Shown here one piece after another: positions 24,309 to 34,747 of a DNA stretch of 64,000 nt. Below the pieces are notes generated by a model. The model was not told where the DNA came from and did no database searches. It saw only the letters and a program-made list of their open reading frames with translations. The stretch's first letter is position 1. The number at the start of each line of letters is the position of its first letter. The translations under genes were made by a program, and so were the position numbers. Source of the stretch: Echinococcus granulosus (Eukaryota > Platyhelminthes > Cestoda > Cyclophyllidea > Taeniidae); assembly GCF_000524195.1 (NCBI RefSeq), contig NW_020170381.1, forward strand, positions 1,359,678-1,423,677, in the 5' to 3' direction.

Positions 24309-27026
24309 TCATGCACACACATCCTCCTCAGAACTTCAGCCAATGGTATTTTAGGGGTGCTGGGTGCATGCTTATTCGCAGCACAACCAACTAATATAGC
24401 AGTAGAAGTAACACGTCAGTGACTAGTTGCACGTGAGTTCACCTCCATCTGTCTCGAATACTCGGCTTTTAGTCTCTGTTCTAAAGCACATGAATTTTAG
24501 CATATTTTTCCACCAAAGGTACTTTCATCTTATTATAGACATGGGTTCCACTAAAAACCACAGCGCCCTAAGTTATACAACGCTACGCCTTTGCTTTTAG
24601 CAATTCTGCATTCGCAGGAGAGCATTAAAATGAGTTCAAGTGACAAGGTGGGTCTAGTGGGATTCGCAGAACTTTTCAGCAACTTTCAGAAGTCACATAT
24701 TAAGTGTGGATTTCGAACACTTCTAATTTACCTAGACAAGTCCCATCACGCAAGTCACATTTAGCCAACACTTTGTGCCCTATGGCAATATACTAAAACA
24801 ACGGGTAATAGTAACAAAACGGTATTTGCTTTGTGCATTTAGCCTCGTGATTTTCACCAACCTTTCGGTGGCACAAGCTTCCGATCATACCCATAGCTTC
24901 TCAGTCCATCCATACTTTCATAGTAAATCTTCCTCCATATGGGTATGGCTCAGTATGATCTTAGGTAGGAAAGGAGGCGCTGCGTTATAGAGGTTTACTG
25001 AATATTCGGAACTGTTATAAATAATCCTTGAAGAAACAAATTAGATATAGCAACTCAGAAACCCCCGAAGCATTCAAAATGTATATTATTGGGTAACAGT
25101 GCAGTTCTTAGGGATACATCGATTCCAAAAAGCAAATTTTTAAGTGAATTGGACCAATTGTGAGTGAAATTCCCGAAAACCAAATACGCACACTTAATAA
25201 TAATTTCAGCTTTCGTGACATGTTAATAATACTGCACTGCCGAACGCATTTGGCATTAATGAAGTTGAGCATTACTCTGTTCATTCACAAAAAACTGCGC
25301 ATGTAGAAAAATCTGTCATGAACGATTATAATATACAGTACTTAAAAAGTGGTAAGCAATAGAAAAACGTTGTAATGTAAATGTAGGCACTCTTTCAGGG
25401 GGTTCTTGAATCTCAATCAGCCTGATTAATCAGGTTCAAATGTATCATTTTACGAGAACTATAATAATTGTTGGTCATCGATTAATCACAAACTTGATTT
25501 TCTTCCGCATATAAAATACGAATCACCATTGTTAATCAGAGCAGATACAGTTTAGGCCTTGTCTTTCACTAATTTGCAGGTATTTACTCTATCAGTTGCA
25601 CATTTTGTGTTTTAGCTACGAAAAAGTGCTGATCTGCTTGAAGCGTAGAAACTTGCAGGAATGCGATCCTTTTCATACCTCATTAACATAGCTGGTGCAT
25701 TTTCATTTTGTTGAAACACTGCGTCACTATTTCCCTCATAAGGTTCCAGTGGCATTCTGAAAATATCTTCACTAAGAGAAAAATCTCAATATCTTGAAAA
25801 ATAGGAATGATAGTCGTACGCTCGGAATAGTGTACCCGTCAAATCTACCAGACCTTTGGAAGCATAACAAAGTTCCGTATTTCTGCTAAATTATTTGTCA
25901 AAACATTACTGGTATGTTCTTTAAGTAAGTATTATGGCTCATTAAGCAAGCGATCGATGACAATTCTTATTAACGGATTAACTAAAACGACATAATGTTA
26001 TCCTCTGATTCAGTAAATCAGATGTCACTTCCACAATATAATGGGTGGAAGAAGTCGATTCTCATCTTACGGCCACTGATAGTCACTTGATGGCACAGCA
26101 AACGTGGTCAGACATGCAGGATTCTATACACTTAAAAAAGACACTCACTGAGTGCATCATTACGGAGAGTGATTTACACGCGTGCAATCATATGAGCCAA
26201 TATACCTCACAACTGTTCGTTCCATTTCCAAGGCGGTGCAAACTCAAAACGTTGGCGTAAAGATCCTACCGAATGACATGCACGCATAACAATTTGGCGG
26301 GTAGTCGGATTCGGTGGCTATTGAAACAGTACGTTAACCACAATTTTTCATAAATTAATGATGTATACTTTTCAATTGCACCCAATCCAGGTATCTCTGT
26401 CCATCCTCACCGAGTCTACGTAAAAAGCTCAATCAAAAGGCTTACCAGTAGCAAAAAATTAATCGTAACTTTGAATGACCTTTTCATGAGTCATTTTACC
26501 GTGCGCTTCAGCCTCAAAGATGATGACGGCAACATCTGTGAGTAATGCTGCCAACGCATTTTAATTAGCTGCGTGGGTGTGACACAATATGCTAACAAAA
26601 TAAAAAACGCAATGGGAGCTACGATTGAGCGAATACTAAAAGTGCAGTAACGCTTTACGACTGTGAATTAGACTGAAGAAAAACAGCAATAGTGACATTA
26701 GGAAAATAAATTCTTGGTTTGCTTTTGGAGACTTAGAATGAAACCATCTTAAATTATACCATTCATCCACCCTTTCTCTACTTCTACCGTCCATATAGTG
26801 CTGTTTAACTTGAAATAATGCTTGTTTCCAAAAATGCCATTAATAAAACTCAAAGGATAGCTCATAAAAGCTGGAACTAAATATGAACGGAGACGAACTC
26901 AGTGAATTTGGTAAGCCCCTCGGAGTAGTAGTGAACAAGCTAACCCTAATCTCACCGCAAGCTTTCAAGTAAGCGATTCTTCCTACAGTTTTGAAAAGCA
27001 GAGCATGCAGTGTTCAAAAAACTGCC
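24309..27026. other. Sparse intergenic region with one ambiguous exon
   Basis: No complete gene found. A possible first coding exon on the plus strand, ATG at 24631 followed by five codons and a GTGGGT donor, is too short to support. The only segment with both protein-like frames and good splice sites is at 26391-26537, listed separately. Confidence 0.4.
26391..26537. other. Ambiguous exon, open on both strands
   Basis: On the plus strand the acceptor CCCAATCCAG precedes a 147-base open stretch (frame phase 1) that ends at a GTGAGT donor; it contains HPHRVYVKS and FTVRFSLKDDDGN. On the minus strand the same interval offers acceptor ATTACTCACAG and a terminal exon 26535-26459 ending in TAA, with FEAEAHGKMTHEKV. 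Both readings look protein-like and neither was matched to a family. The minus reading could belong to the gene that ends near 27 kb, the plus reading to an otherwise unseen gene. Confidence 0.3.
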
Positions 27027-28225
27027 TTAAGCGCATACGATTGTGAACACCTGAACTGAAACGTCACCGCCTACGTACTCACATTGAGTTTTCTCTCGAT
27101 AATAGTATCACGAAGCCCGTAGTCTATTCACTTATCAACTTCTAGCATCATAGAATGCGATGATCATATCGTAATCAAAAAGTAACTGGGTTAATTCAAT
27201 TCGGCAAACTAGATAAAGTTAACATTTACTGAAATTAAATAAGTAGAGTTAGATTATGCCACCAAAAAACAGATGACATTGAAACGAAAAGGGCATAAAA
27301 TTCGATAAAAAATCGGAGTAATATCAAATACTGTTATGACGTGAGCATTTAAAAGGACCTGAATTATTCGTCTAGCTAATTGTTCAGGAATTGAAACGAC
27401 GACATACCAGATAGTTTTGCCCAAACGACAGAACCAGCGGTGAACTCGCTGGATAGGTCGGGAATTGCATCCGTACTTCGTTTACCTGAATTTCCTTTTT
27501 CCGCGTGACGCAAATCGCCCCCAAACACAACTCTCTTCCACTTTTTCTGGAGATTACAATCCCAGACGTGAGATGCTTCAGGGAGATCATAAATTTGAGA
27601 AACAAATCTACATTTATTGCATCAGACACATTTATTCCACGTCTCTTAGTGGAAATTGGAAAATGTACATAGATTGAACCTATTTAAAATACTGAAAAGG
27701 ATTTTCAGCAAGAGAGATTTAGTAGATTTTCCACATTATTAAAAACGTCAGTTTTAATCGAATAACACAGTACTAAGCATATGGTGCATGCACATTCAAC
27801 AATCTTTTTCCTTCGTACGCAAAGAACGTTCAAGCTACTTGCCTGGAGGTTGGTAATAATCAAGGACATTCTCCGAAACAAAAGATTTTGCGGAGCCACT
27901 GGGCGCATTGCTGGTAGTTACTTGGGCTGGAAGTTCCAAAGGAGTCTTGACCACCTCGCACCTCTTCCTTAAGACTCTTAATTTCGTTGGCCGCAGCTGC
28001 CTATCATTGCTAGGAGCTGGACAGGCCGCAGAATTAAAAGCGGTAGGCACTCGGTTTCTTGCACGTGAACTCCGAGGTACCTCACGAGCGACCTGGTTCA
28101 AATCATGCGTAGCACCGTTTGAACCGGTTATCTTTGGAGACGTCCAATTCCTGTTCATCAGCAAGTGATTACGACGGCGTTTGTCTACGTAGCGATCGAA
28201 AATATTACATCCCAACCACGTGTAG
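27027..28225 (-). CDS. Unrecognised gene, last four exons
   Basis: Exons 27839-28225, 27486-27607, 27083-27123 and 27027-27050 join with matching phases (2, 1, 0) through GT-AG introns, the last only 32 nt. The first exon here is entered in phase 2 after acceptor GTTTCGTTAG and has no ATG, so the gene extends upstream. The product is basic and low in hydrophobics: a region with DRYVDKRRRNHLL, then a Ser/Arg/Pro-rich stretch, then LDYYQPPGK, SQIYDLPEASHVWDCNLQKK, FGGDLRHAEKG and LRDTIIERKLN. The order suggests a small adaptor or a sperm/cilium-type protein, but I recognise no family. The final exon (eight codons with stop) is the least certain; a 26-nt-intron alternative uses another acceptor six bases earlier. 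Possible upstream exons are frames at 29200-29330 (KTGRLTLGELLDSLRRAW) and 28540-28638. Confidence 0.5.
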
Positions 28226-30226
28226 CTAACGAAACGCCGCAATCGCTAGGATGATTCTGATTCACAAAAATGAACTTCTCACAACACATTGTGGTTGTTT
28301 CCCGGTTAAGTGACTTGTTCACGGTAATTAAACAAACTAGATGTCTTCACACTAAATCACACTCAATAAAGCCTATATGTGGGCTCCGTAGGAGCTTTAA
28401 TATGGGGAAATGTCAATACAATAGCAGCATTGACAACTCAATCGCAAAACACCTAACTCAAAGTTGGACATTACCTACATCAATAAATTTATTTGAGTTT
28501 CAAAGAAAATAAAACTAAATCTCTGAAATAAACAAAAAGTTAGAGGATGTCACGAAAAAATTTATTTGCAAACTCCAGGAGCCCAAAAAGGCCAAAGTCC
28601 CAAAAAAGAAACTGCGTACGAGGTCGGACATCCGAGGTCTAAAACGGTAATTTCAAGTTGTAAAGAACGTAAATTATTAAAACCCCCTTAAGTAAGGTTT
28701 CACGTCCATTGAATTGATGTGACTATCTTAAATTCACTCAAAGTCGTTGCTCCGCGTGACATCATCGAACAACAAACCCCAGCAATGTTAATTTTCTAAC
28801 GGTAGTAGGGAAGTAGCCTACGCAAACGCTCACACTTTCTAATCTAATGACTAATTTAAATAATTAAGCATTTTAATAGTACTCGCGGTTAGCCAGTTAC
28901 GAGATATAGGTATCCCTAGGCTGCACACAAAATCAGTTGTTCTGAACAGACTACCCACACTGAGAGCTGTAAGGCCTTGTGAAATCAGCAGCTCGTTATT
29001 GTCACATCTTCAGTTTGACAAATTTGGAACATGAATCAATGCGAAGCACATACTTAGTGGATTGCGATGCCAAGGAACGGACAAAACATTAATCCTTTTT
29101 GAACGAAATCTATACCAAGGGAGGAAATAATTTATTAAAACATCCACTACGAAATTGTTGACATATCTCCGCGTATTTTTGGAACTGACTGTTAGGTTTA
29201 ACACAAAGACAACACCAAGCCCTCCGCAAACTATCTAAAAGTTCGCCCAGAGTGAGACGACCGGTTTTACAGCCTGGTTTTCGAAATTTAGGTCTTGGGG
29301 CTAACATCATTTTTTTTATTAAATCCTTATGTTTGTGAAAATTCAACTAACACTCTGGTTTGGAACTAAAATGAAGAGGGAATATGTTCAAAGTACTTCC
29401 CAAACTTGCAAGCAAATTCGATTTACAGAGCATTAAAAGACCAAAGTGAAAGGCAACTTAACCGATCGGTGCAAATTTATGTTGACTATCTTCATGCACT
29501 TTTTAAAGAGTGGTCGAGGGCAGAGGGAAATGCAGGACAGAAATACTCAGCAATCCAATCTGGTTTCAACCACCCCATTATAAATCGGCGTGGTTGACAA
29601 TTTAATCAAATTTTAAGAGTTCTTCTTCACTAAAACAGCTTTCTAAATTTTGCCACTAGACGGGGCAAGCCGATCAAATAGGACAGGTGCCACACCCTTG
29701 GTCTTCAAGACGATGTTTCCGCCACACCGGGGGCGTTCGTACGTTAAAACTAGAACAGCTGGGCCACATCGAGATCGGAATTCTCTATCTATTCATTCAT
29801 AAGATCACAAATCTGTCCCCCACCGAGAGGTCGATAAATGGATATTGGCGCAGTGAAAACCGAAGTTCACATGCTATGCAATGTAATCACGAGTGACTTC
29901 GACAATCCCGATCCTTCCACACCTATGAAAGATCGATCGCTGATGCAGAGATGAAGATATGCTTTTGACAATCACTTGCAAAATCGAAAATCTTAAGGCG
30001 TAGTTCTTGCGATCCACCAAGTTTGAGAAACTGAGATTCTAGTATTCGAGGAAAAGGGCGGTTCAGACAATGCACCCGAAAGCAGTGTACTGGAATAAAA
30101 CATCTGCAGGCGCAATTTCTGCCACAATACTCTTCACCAATTGATAATGACACACCAAATTCAAAGACAAGAGACTAGGAAGATGTGAAGTTTTTCATAA
30201 GTGTGAAGCATCTAACTAAGGCGTAC
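28226..30226. other. Intron or intergenic, several weak exon candidates
   Basis: Two candidates deserve note. A minus-strand frame at about 29200-29346 carries KTGRLTLGELLDSLRRAW and looks coding, but its splice sites are unclear. At 28540-28646 both strands are open with usable splice sites: a Lys-rich plus frame ending at a GTAATT donor (28546-28646), and a minus terminal exon (28638-28540). Around 29990-30170 all three minus frames are largely open, so no choice could be made. Confidence 0.35.
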
Positions 30227-30610
30227 TCAAAGCAATCTGCGAGGCCAGCCGTCCATCTTTAACAACCCAGAAATCCACTTCCATTATAATCAGATCTAGC
30301 ATGTAAAGGCAAATGAAATCTAGTTCTAAACCAAGGGCACACGGCAACGATCAAAAGACAAGCAGTACCCTTGAGATAAAAACCTTATCAGTTCACCCTG
30401 ACAAATTATTTCATTGTGTAAAAAAAGCTGAGCGTCCAAATAAACCGCTTCACCTCCGTCTAAGCTACACTGCAAGCAAGGACAACGCCAGCGAATGCAA
30501 CAGAACGACAAGACTTACTTTCTCTGGAGAAACCCGCGGCTTGAGTAGTAGTGAAATACCAAAATTGGATCGGTATATATAATCCTATTGAACAACAGTT
30601 GAGATAGCAT
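30227..30610 (-). CDS. Small unknown gene immediately downstream of PRPF3 (first three exons)
   Basis: ATG at 30610 lies 46 bases after the PRPF3 stop on the same strand. Exons 30519-30610, 30397-30464 and 30227-30295 join with exact phases (2, 1, 1) through GT-AG introns (GTAAGT, GTGAAC and GTACGC donors). The encoded pieces are LSQLLFNRIIYTDPILVF, HYYSSRGFLQR, then GGEAVYLDAQLFLHNEIICQ, then IIMEVDFWVVKDGRLASQIAL. The alternation of hydrophobic strands with the GGEAVYLDAQLF pattern is reminiscent of a beta-rich fold such as a hot-dog thioesterase, but this is a guess and no family is recognised. The end is unresolved: after acceptor CTTCCTAG (30172) the frame would stop within five codons, while acceptor CGCCTGCAG (about 30108) adds about fifteen codons before a stop. 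Confidence 0.5.
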
Positions 30611-30618
30611 GCAAAAAT

Positions 30619-30624
30619 TTATTA
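30619..30624 (-). other. AATAAA in the PRPF3/downstream-gene gap
   Basis: Plus-strand TTTATT reads AATAAA on the minus strand. It lies between the PRPF3 stop (30657) and the next gene's ATG (30610), so the polyadenylation signal of the first gene would sit about ten bases before the start codon of the second. Confidence 0.4.
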
Positions 30625-30656
30625 TATACATTAGAAAATGACTCCAACAATCATGA

Positions 30657-32975
30657 CTAATCTCCAGCATCTCCAACGGATTCCATTACAGCACCGCTGT
30701 AAGCCATGTCCCAGTAATGTTCCACATCGCGCTTTCGAAAAAGCTCCCGTGCAAAGAGTTCCGTGGGGCAGACCTTTACTTGCATATTATCAAAGGCGCG
30801 TTGTTTAACGGTGCCCTAAAACGGCCAAATTTAGAACTGATTTTTACTACCATTTTTGACCCAGATTCACCTGAAATCGAAATAGGCTTACCTCCCACAC
30901 GAGTGTGCACGGAGTACAGGTAGAATTGGCGACTTCCGATTCGACAATACCGCGTTTATTTTCCAACCACTTTATCCGATGCAGCATGAGACGCTTGAAT
31001 CGACGTTGCTGCTTAGGTCCACCCTCAACTATAATCACATTACAGTCGCTGTGCATCGCCACAAGACCAGTCATGAAAAGTTGGTTGGCATTTGTTTCCA
31101 CCTTGAAGCGGTGGGCGGGATTTGTAAGGTCTCGAACTCTAAAAGATCGTTTTACTATTAGAAAATCAGATACGGGATTCGTCTAAAAACCCTTTATCGC
31201 CACCTAAAAACCGTAAGGCACAGCCATTCGAAAAGTGTAAATCTAGTCACAGAGTAAAAAAAAACTTCAAATTGTCCAACCAATATTTCCGAATTAGTCA
31301 CCTGTATACAGCCACGTATGTTCGAACAGATGTATCTTCGCGAATCTTTCGAATGCGTTTGAACCTAGCCTGTTCTTTTGTCAGTTTACGGAAAGCATTC
31401 GCGGCTTCATGTGCCTTCTTCCGAGACTCCATTTGCTTACGAACATAGGCCTCAACTCTGCTAGGATCCTGTACAGCTTCTGAACCCAACACTCGCATTA
31501 AGTTGGCCAATTTAACCTACATAGAAAACAAGCACGTTAACATGCAAATCCATTATACATTCCTAGGGATGTCAATCAACTACACTGTTAAATTTCCATT
31601 CGATTAGTCGGTGCAACATTGCATTATTTTTGGCATTACAAAACTTTGCAAAGCGTATAGATGACGAATAAAACCGAACTGCCAAATCTGGCTCAGGAGA
31701 AACAAACTCATTAGAAAATTATGACAGAGGGGTAACTAGCCTTAGGCTCTGGCAGTTTTTCCAGACCGAGGCGGACGCGCTCCTGACGCTCCTTTTGTGC
31801 CTCTTGACGGTTCTGCCGGCGCAGCTTTTTTCGCTCTTTTTTGGTTAACAATAGAGGAATTTCAGGAGGCTTATTTAGATCCGTCGGAGCTCTCATTTTT
31901 ATTGGATGCTCAATCAAGTCAGTAATCCACGACTCGTTTATGAGCTTCCCCACATCATCGTCATCCGATGCCCCATAGCTAAATAGGTATCAGCCCAAAA
32001 GCACACTTACTTTGTTACTCCATCTTTCATGATATATGCATCCCACCATTCCAAATTAGGTACAGAAGTTTCATCTACATGCCGCTTGGGCTGAATCGTA
32101 GCCAGCTTAGCAGCGCTAGCGATGCCAGTGCGTTTAGCCGCTTGGGCAACAGATTCTTGCAGCCTCTCCAACTGAGCCTTGGTTCGCAAGCGCTGACCAA
32201 TTTTTATAAACTTCCCATGTTCATAGAATGATAGAGACCTCCTTGGTCTTGCAGTACCTTTCAAACTGAGTCGAGGATCGAAATAACGACTAGCAGCCAA
32301 CGCTCTCGAAGAATCTTTGTTATTCGTTCCATCAGTAGTCCCTTTAACGGTTTGGGATTTTTGCGCCCTCACATTTGCCTAAAATAAGAACAGTAACAAA
32401 TGTTCAAATTGCAACCTTAAGGGTGGGCGTCCGCTGAGGTATACGAATTTCTTCACCAGTTACAGCATCGATTGTTTTGCCATGTTCATCGAAAATAAGA
32501 TTCCTAAATAGAATGCATCGAAGCCATAGCGACAAATACCAAACCTCATCTGTTCACGCTCTTTCCTATAAGAGTAACAAGTTAGAACAAAGTAGATCAC
32601 ACCTGACAGGATCTTCTTGCGGTAGTGGCGAAGCTTCTGTCCCATTAACGAGGGAATCAAACCTTGAAGCAATTCTGGCTTGAAGTTCAGCAGCTCTTCG
32701 GGCTCGCTCTGCAGTTTCCGGATCTGCAATGAGTCCCTGTGGTACAAGCTGAGGTTTGGCAGGAATTCCTTCCTAGTTAAATCTAGATAACTTAAAAACC
32801 ACCTACCAAACCCAAAGATTGTTTCCTCTCCGCAATAGTGCGCTGGGCGTTTTCCATGAGCTCACGAATCTTCGCACTGCTAAGCTCACCGGGTCTGTAA
32901 TATGCACCATAACTTGGGTTTGTGAACCTACAGCACAGAAGTACCTGCTGGCCCAGAATTAAAACCAGACATCAT
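30657..32975 (-). CDS. PRPF3: U4/U6 small nuclear ribonucleoprotein Prp3 (9 exons)
   Basis: Prp3 is a core protein of the U4/U6 and U4/U6.U5 snRNPs of the spliceosome in the nucleus. Exons on the minus strand: 32932-32975, 32807-32894, 32603-32772, 32416-32503, 32011-32378, 31741-31978, 31302-31516, 30892-31138, 30657-30815; total 1,617 nt, 538 codons plus stop, all phases consistent. Landmarks in order: [28 protein letters not shown] and [133 protein letters not shown] and HYWDMA. The introns are short (first 37 nt). The intron after 31741 begins with GC rather than GT. The protein lacks the N-terminal PWI domain and about 145 residues compared with the human protein (683 aa); upstream exons might exist but the ATG at 32975 has no better alternative in view. 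Confidence 0.93.
31517..31740 (-). other. GC-AG intron in PRPF3
   Basis: The only junction that preserves the family sequence (LPEPK followed by [11 protein letters not shown]) joins 31741 to 31516. The intron then begins GCTAGT and ends TATGTAG. Using the nearest GT would change phase and give an immediate stop. GC-AG introns are a rare, known splice class. Confidence 0.7.
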
Positions 32976-33244
32976 GAACAAAGTGGACGCTAAACCGCAA
33001 CAACGGCCGAAATAATAGATGCCCTACAACGAAGGCATTGATTTAAACAAATCACAGTAACGGCGGAAAGTTGAGGACTGTAACACGAATTGTTCACTAA
33101 ACAAAGAGTAATATTTGAGTGTCTAGTTAATAGCTACGTTTAGCAAATAAAAATTTTGCCAAAATTCTAAGCCACTGCATGTCCACAATTAAAGTAAAAA
33201 GTGGGGGTAAGTATGCAGAAGAGATTTTTTGGACTGTACACTAC

Positions 33245-33748
33245 CCTGCCTGTATTTAGACGGTAAATCCGGGTTCCAAGCACGTTCTGCACAAAAAGAA
33301 CTCAATTTACACAAGGCTGCTAGTCGTGGTCAAAATATCGTTCTGGCCATCGATTACTGACGTCGACACACCTAGTCATAGGTGTCATCACGTCTAGCCA
33401 CTAATCATCAAAAACTATTTGCATGATCAGCAGTCAAATCCCACCCTGGACAGAAGATCGATTAAATTAAACCGTGAAATGAATCATTGAAATTTTGACC
33501 TCCCAACGAATTAAGACCAAGACACCGATTTCGCACAGTGAAAATAGTTTAATACGTACATGTGAGGAATTAAAGCACGAGAGTTTGCCTTCTAAGATGG
33601 GTACCATTTGGCTGACAATCTTGTTTGAAACCTTTCGCACTATTCTAGGCATGCTCTCGTGTACGCGGTTCATTTGGCCAGATTTAACTTCCTCGCTCGG
33701 AGGTGTACTTTTCACTTTGATTCTTGCCTTCGTATCCACTGAAAGCAT
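33245..33748 (-). CDS. Candidate small gene, head-to-head with the exonuclease gene
   Basis: A first exon 33560-33748 begins at ATG 33748 and gives 63 codons, ending exactly at donor ACAT|GTACGT in phase 0. It is basic and helical (VKSGQMNRVHESMPRIVRKV, then SQMVPILEGKL). A second exon, roughly 33245-33286 (NVLGTRIYRLNTGR), starts after TTTTTGTGCAG and ends at GTAGTG, also phase 0. Two phase-0 terminal exons are possible further downstream, near 33170 (ends KRSY) and near 33080 (ends SMPSL), so the end is unresolved. I recognise no family. The start lies 133 bp from the ATG of the plus-strand TREX-type gene, suggesting a shared bidirectional promoter. Confidence 0.4.
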
Positions 33749-33881
33749 TTCTCTATAGCGTACTTATGCCAAGAGAGCTTTGGTTGCCGTTGTTTTAATC
33801 TGCCTGCAGGACTGATGCCTTGTTCGTCGTGTTGACTCCCACGTTATTGCGGGCAAAATTAGCCCCACATTAATCCCTGAA
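33749..33881. promoter_or_regulatory. Candidate bidirectional promoter
   Basis: 133 bases separate the ATG of the minus-strand candidate gene (33748) from the ATG of the exonuclease gene (33882). No other gene starts nearby, so both 5' ends must share this interval if both genes are real. No TATA box was seen. The inference depends on the reality of the minus-strand gene. Confidence 0.35.
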
Positions 33882-34747
33882 ATGAATCAGCTGCCTCCAA
33901 ATAGGTTTTCCACAATCGTTTTTCTTGATACGGAGACCACTGGGCTGCCGGGTGAGGGGTTCCATCCGCGTATAACAGAGTTGGCCTTAGTGGCTGTGAA
34001 TCGGTCCGAGATGATGGGCGACGGCTGTGCTTTACGGGCACAGAACAAGCTTGTTGTTTGTTTTAATCCAATGTCTAAGATATTGTCGGAGGCCTCTGTC
34101 ATATCTGGTACGTCTTCTTCCCGCTTTATTTGTAACTAGGCCTAAACAGCAGAAACCTGTACAATCAAAAAGACTTTGACGATATGGCCGTGCAGCAAAT
34201 ACGACTATTTCTCCTCCGTCTTGAGCCGCCCTTGTGTGTGATCGCTCAAAATGGTTACCGTTTCGATTTTCCTCTTTTAAACGCGGAGATATTCCGTGTA
34301 ATGATGCGGTCGTATGGATTCATTGATTGCAGGGGGAACCCCGTGTACTGCACCGACTCCTTGCAGTTATTCAGACATTTTTCTGATAAATTGGTCCCGG
34401 TCAGCAGTGATGTTTCTAATTTGGAGGAAGAAGTGATGACGACTGGTCCTCCTTTGAGTCAATCAACACCAAAGAAACTAAGGAGGCCATTTTCACTTGC
34501 CTGCGTCTACGAAAGTGTATTTGGTTCAGTTCATGATGGTGCTCATTCGGCCGAAGGTGACTGTATCGCTATAATGAAGCTCGTGCAATTTATTGGGGAT
34601 CGCGCGCTCTCCTGGATTGACAATAACTACCGAATACTTTCAAACGTTGGGAAAATGTACATCTGTGATGAGGCGGATGGACTTCCTCTGCCGACTGGGC
34701 AGTTCCCCCACGAGGTTGGTCTTGCCTCATACGACTGCCCTAACTGA
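33882..34747 (+). CDS. TREX-type 3'-5' DNA exonuclease (DEDDh)
   Basis: TREX enzymes remove nucleotides from DNA 3' ends; in mammals TREX1 clears cytosolic DNA and TREX2 acts in keratinocytes. Two exons, 33882-34107 and 34140-34747, are joined in phase 1 across a 32-nt GTACGT...CTAG intron; 277 codons plus stop. All DEDDh motifs are present: Exo I VFLDTETTGLP (Asp and Glu), followed by the TREX-typical ITELALVAVNR; Exo II AQNGYRFDFPLL (Asp); Exo III DGAHSAEGDCIAIM (His and Asp). RRPFSLACVYESVFG matches the conserved YSLGSIYTRLYG region. The length fits the catalytic domain plus a short insert (acidic EEEVMTTGPP). There is no long C-terminal hydrophobic tail like that anchoring TREX1 to the ER, so it is TREX2-like in form. 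ATG at 33882 is the only start in front of Exo I. Confidence 0.87.
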
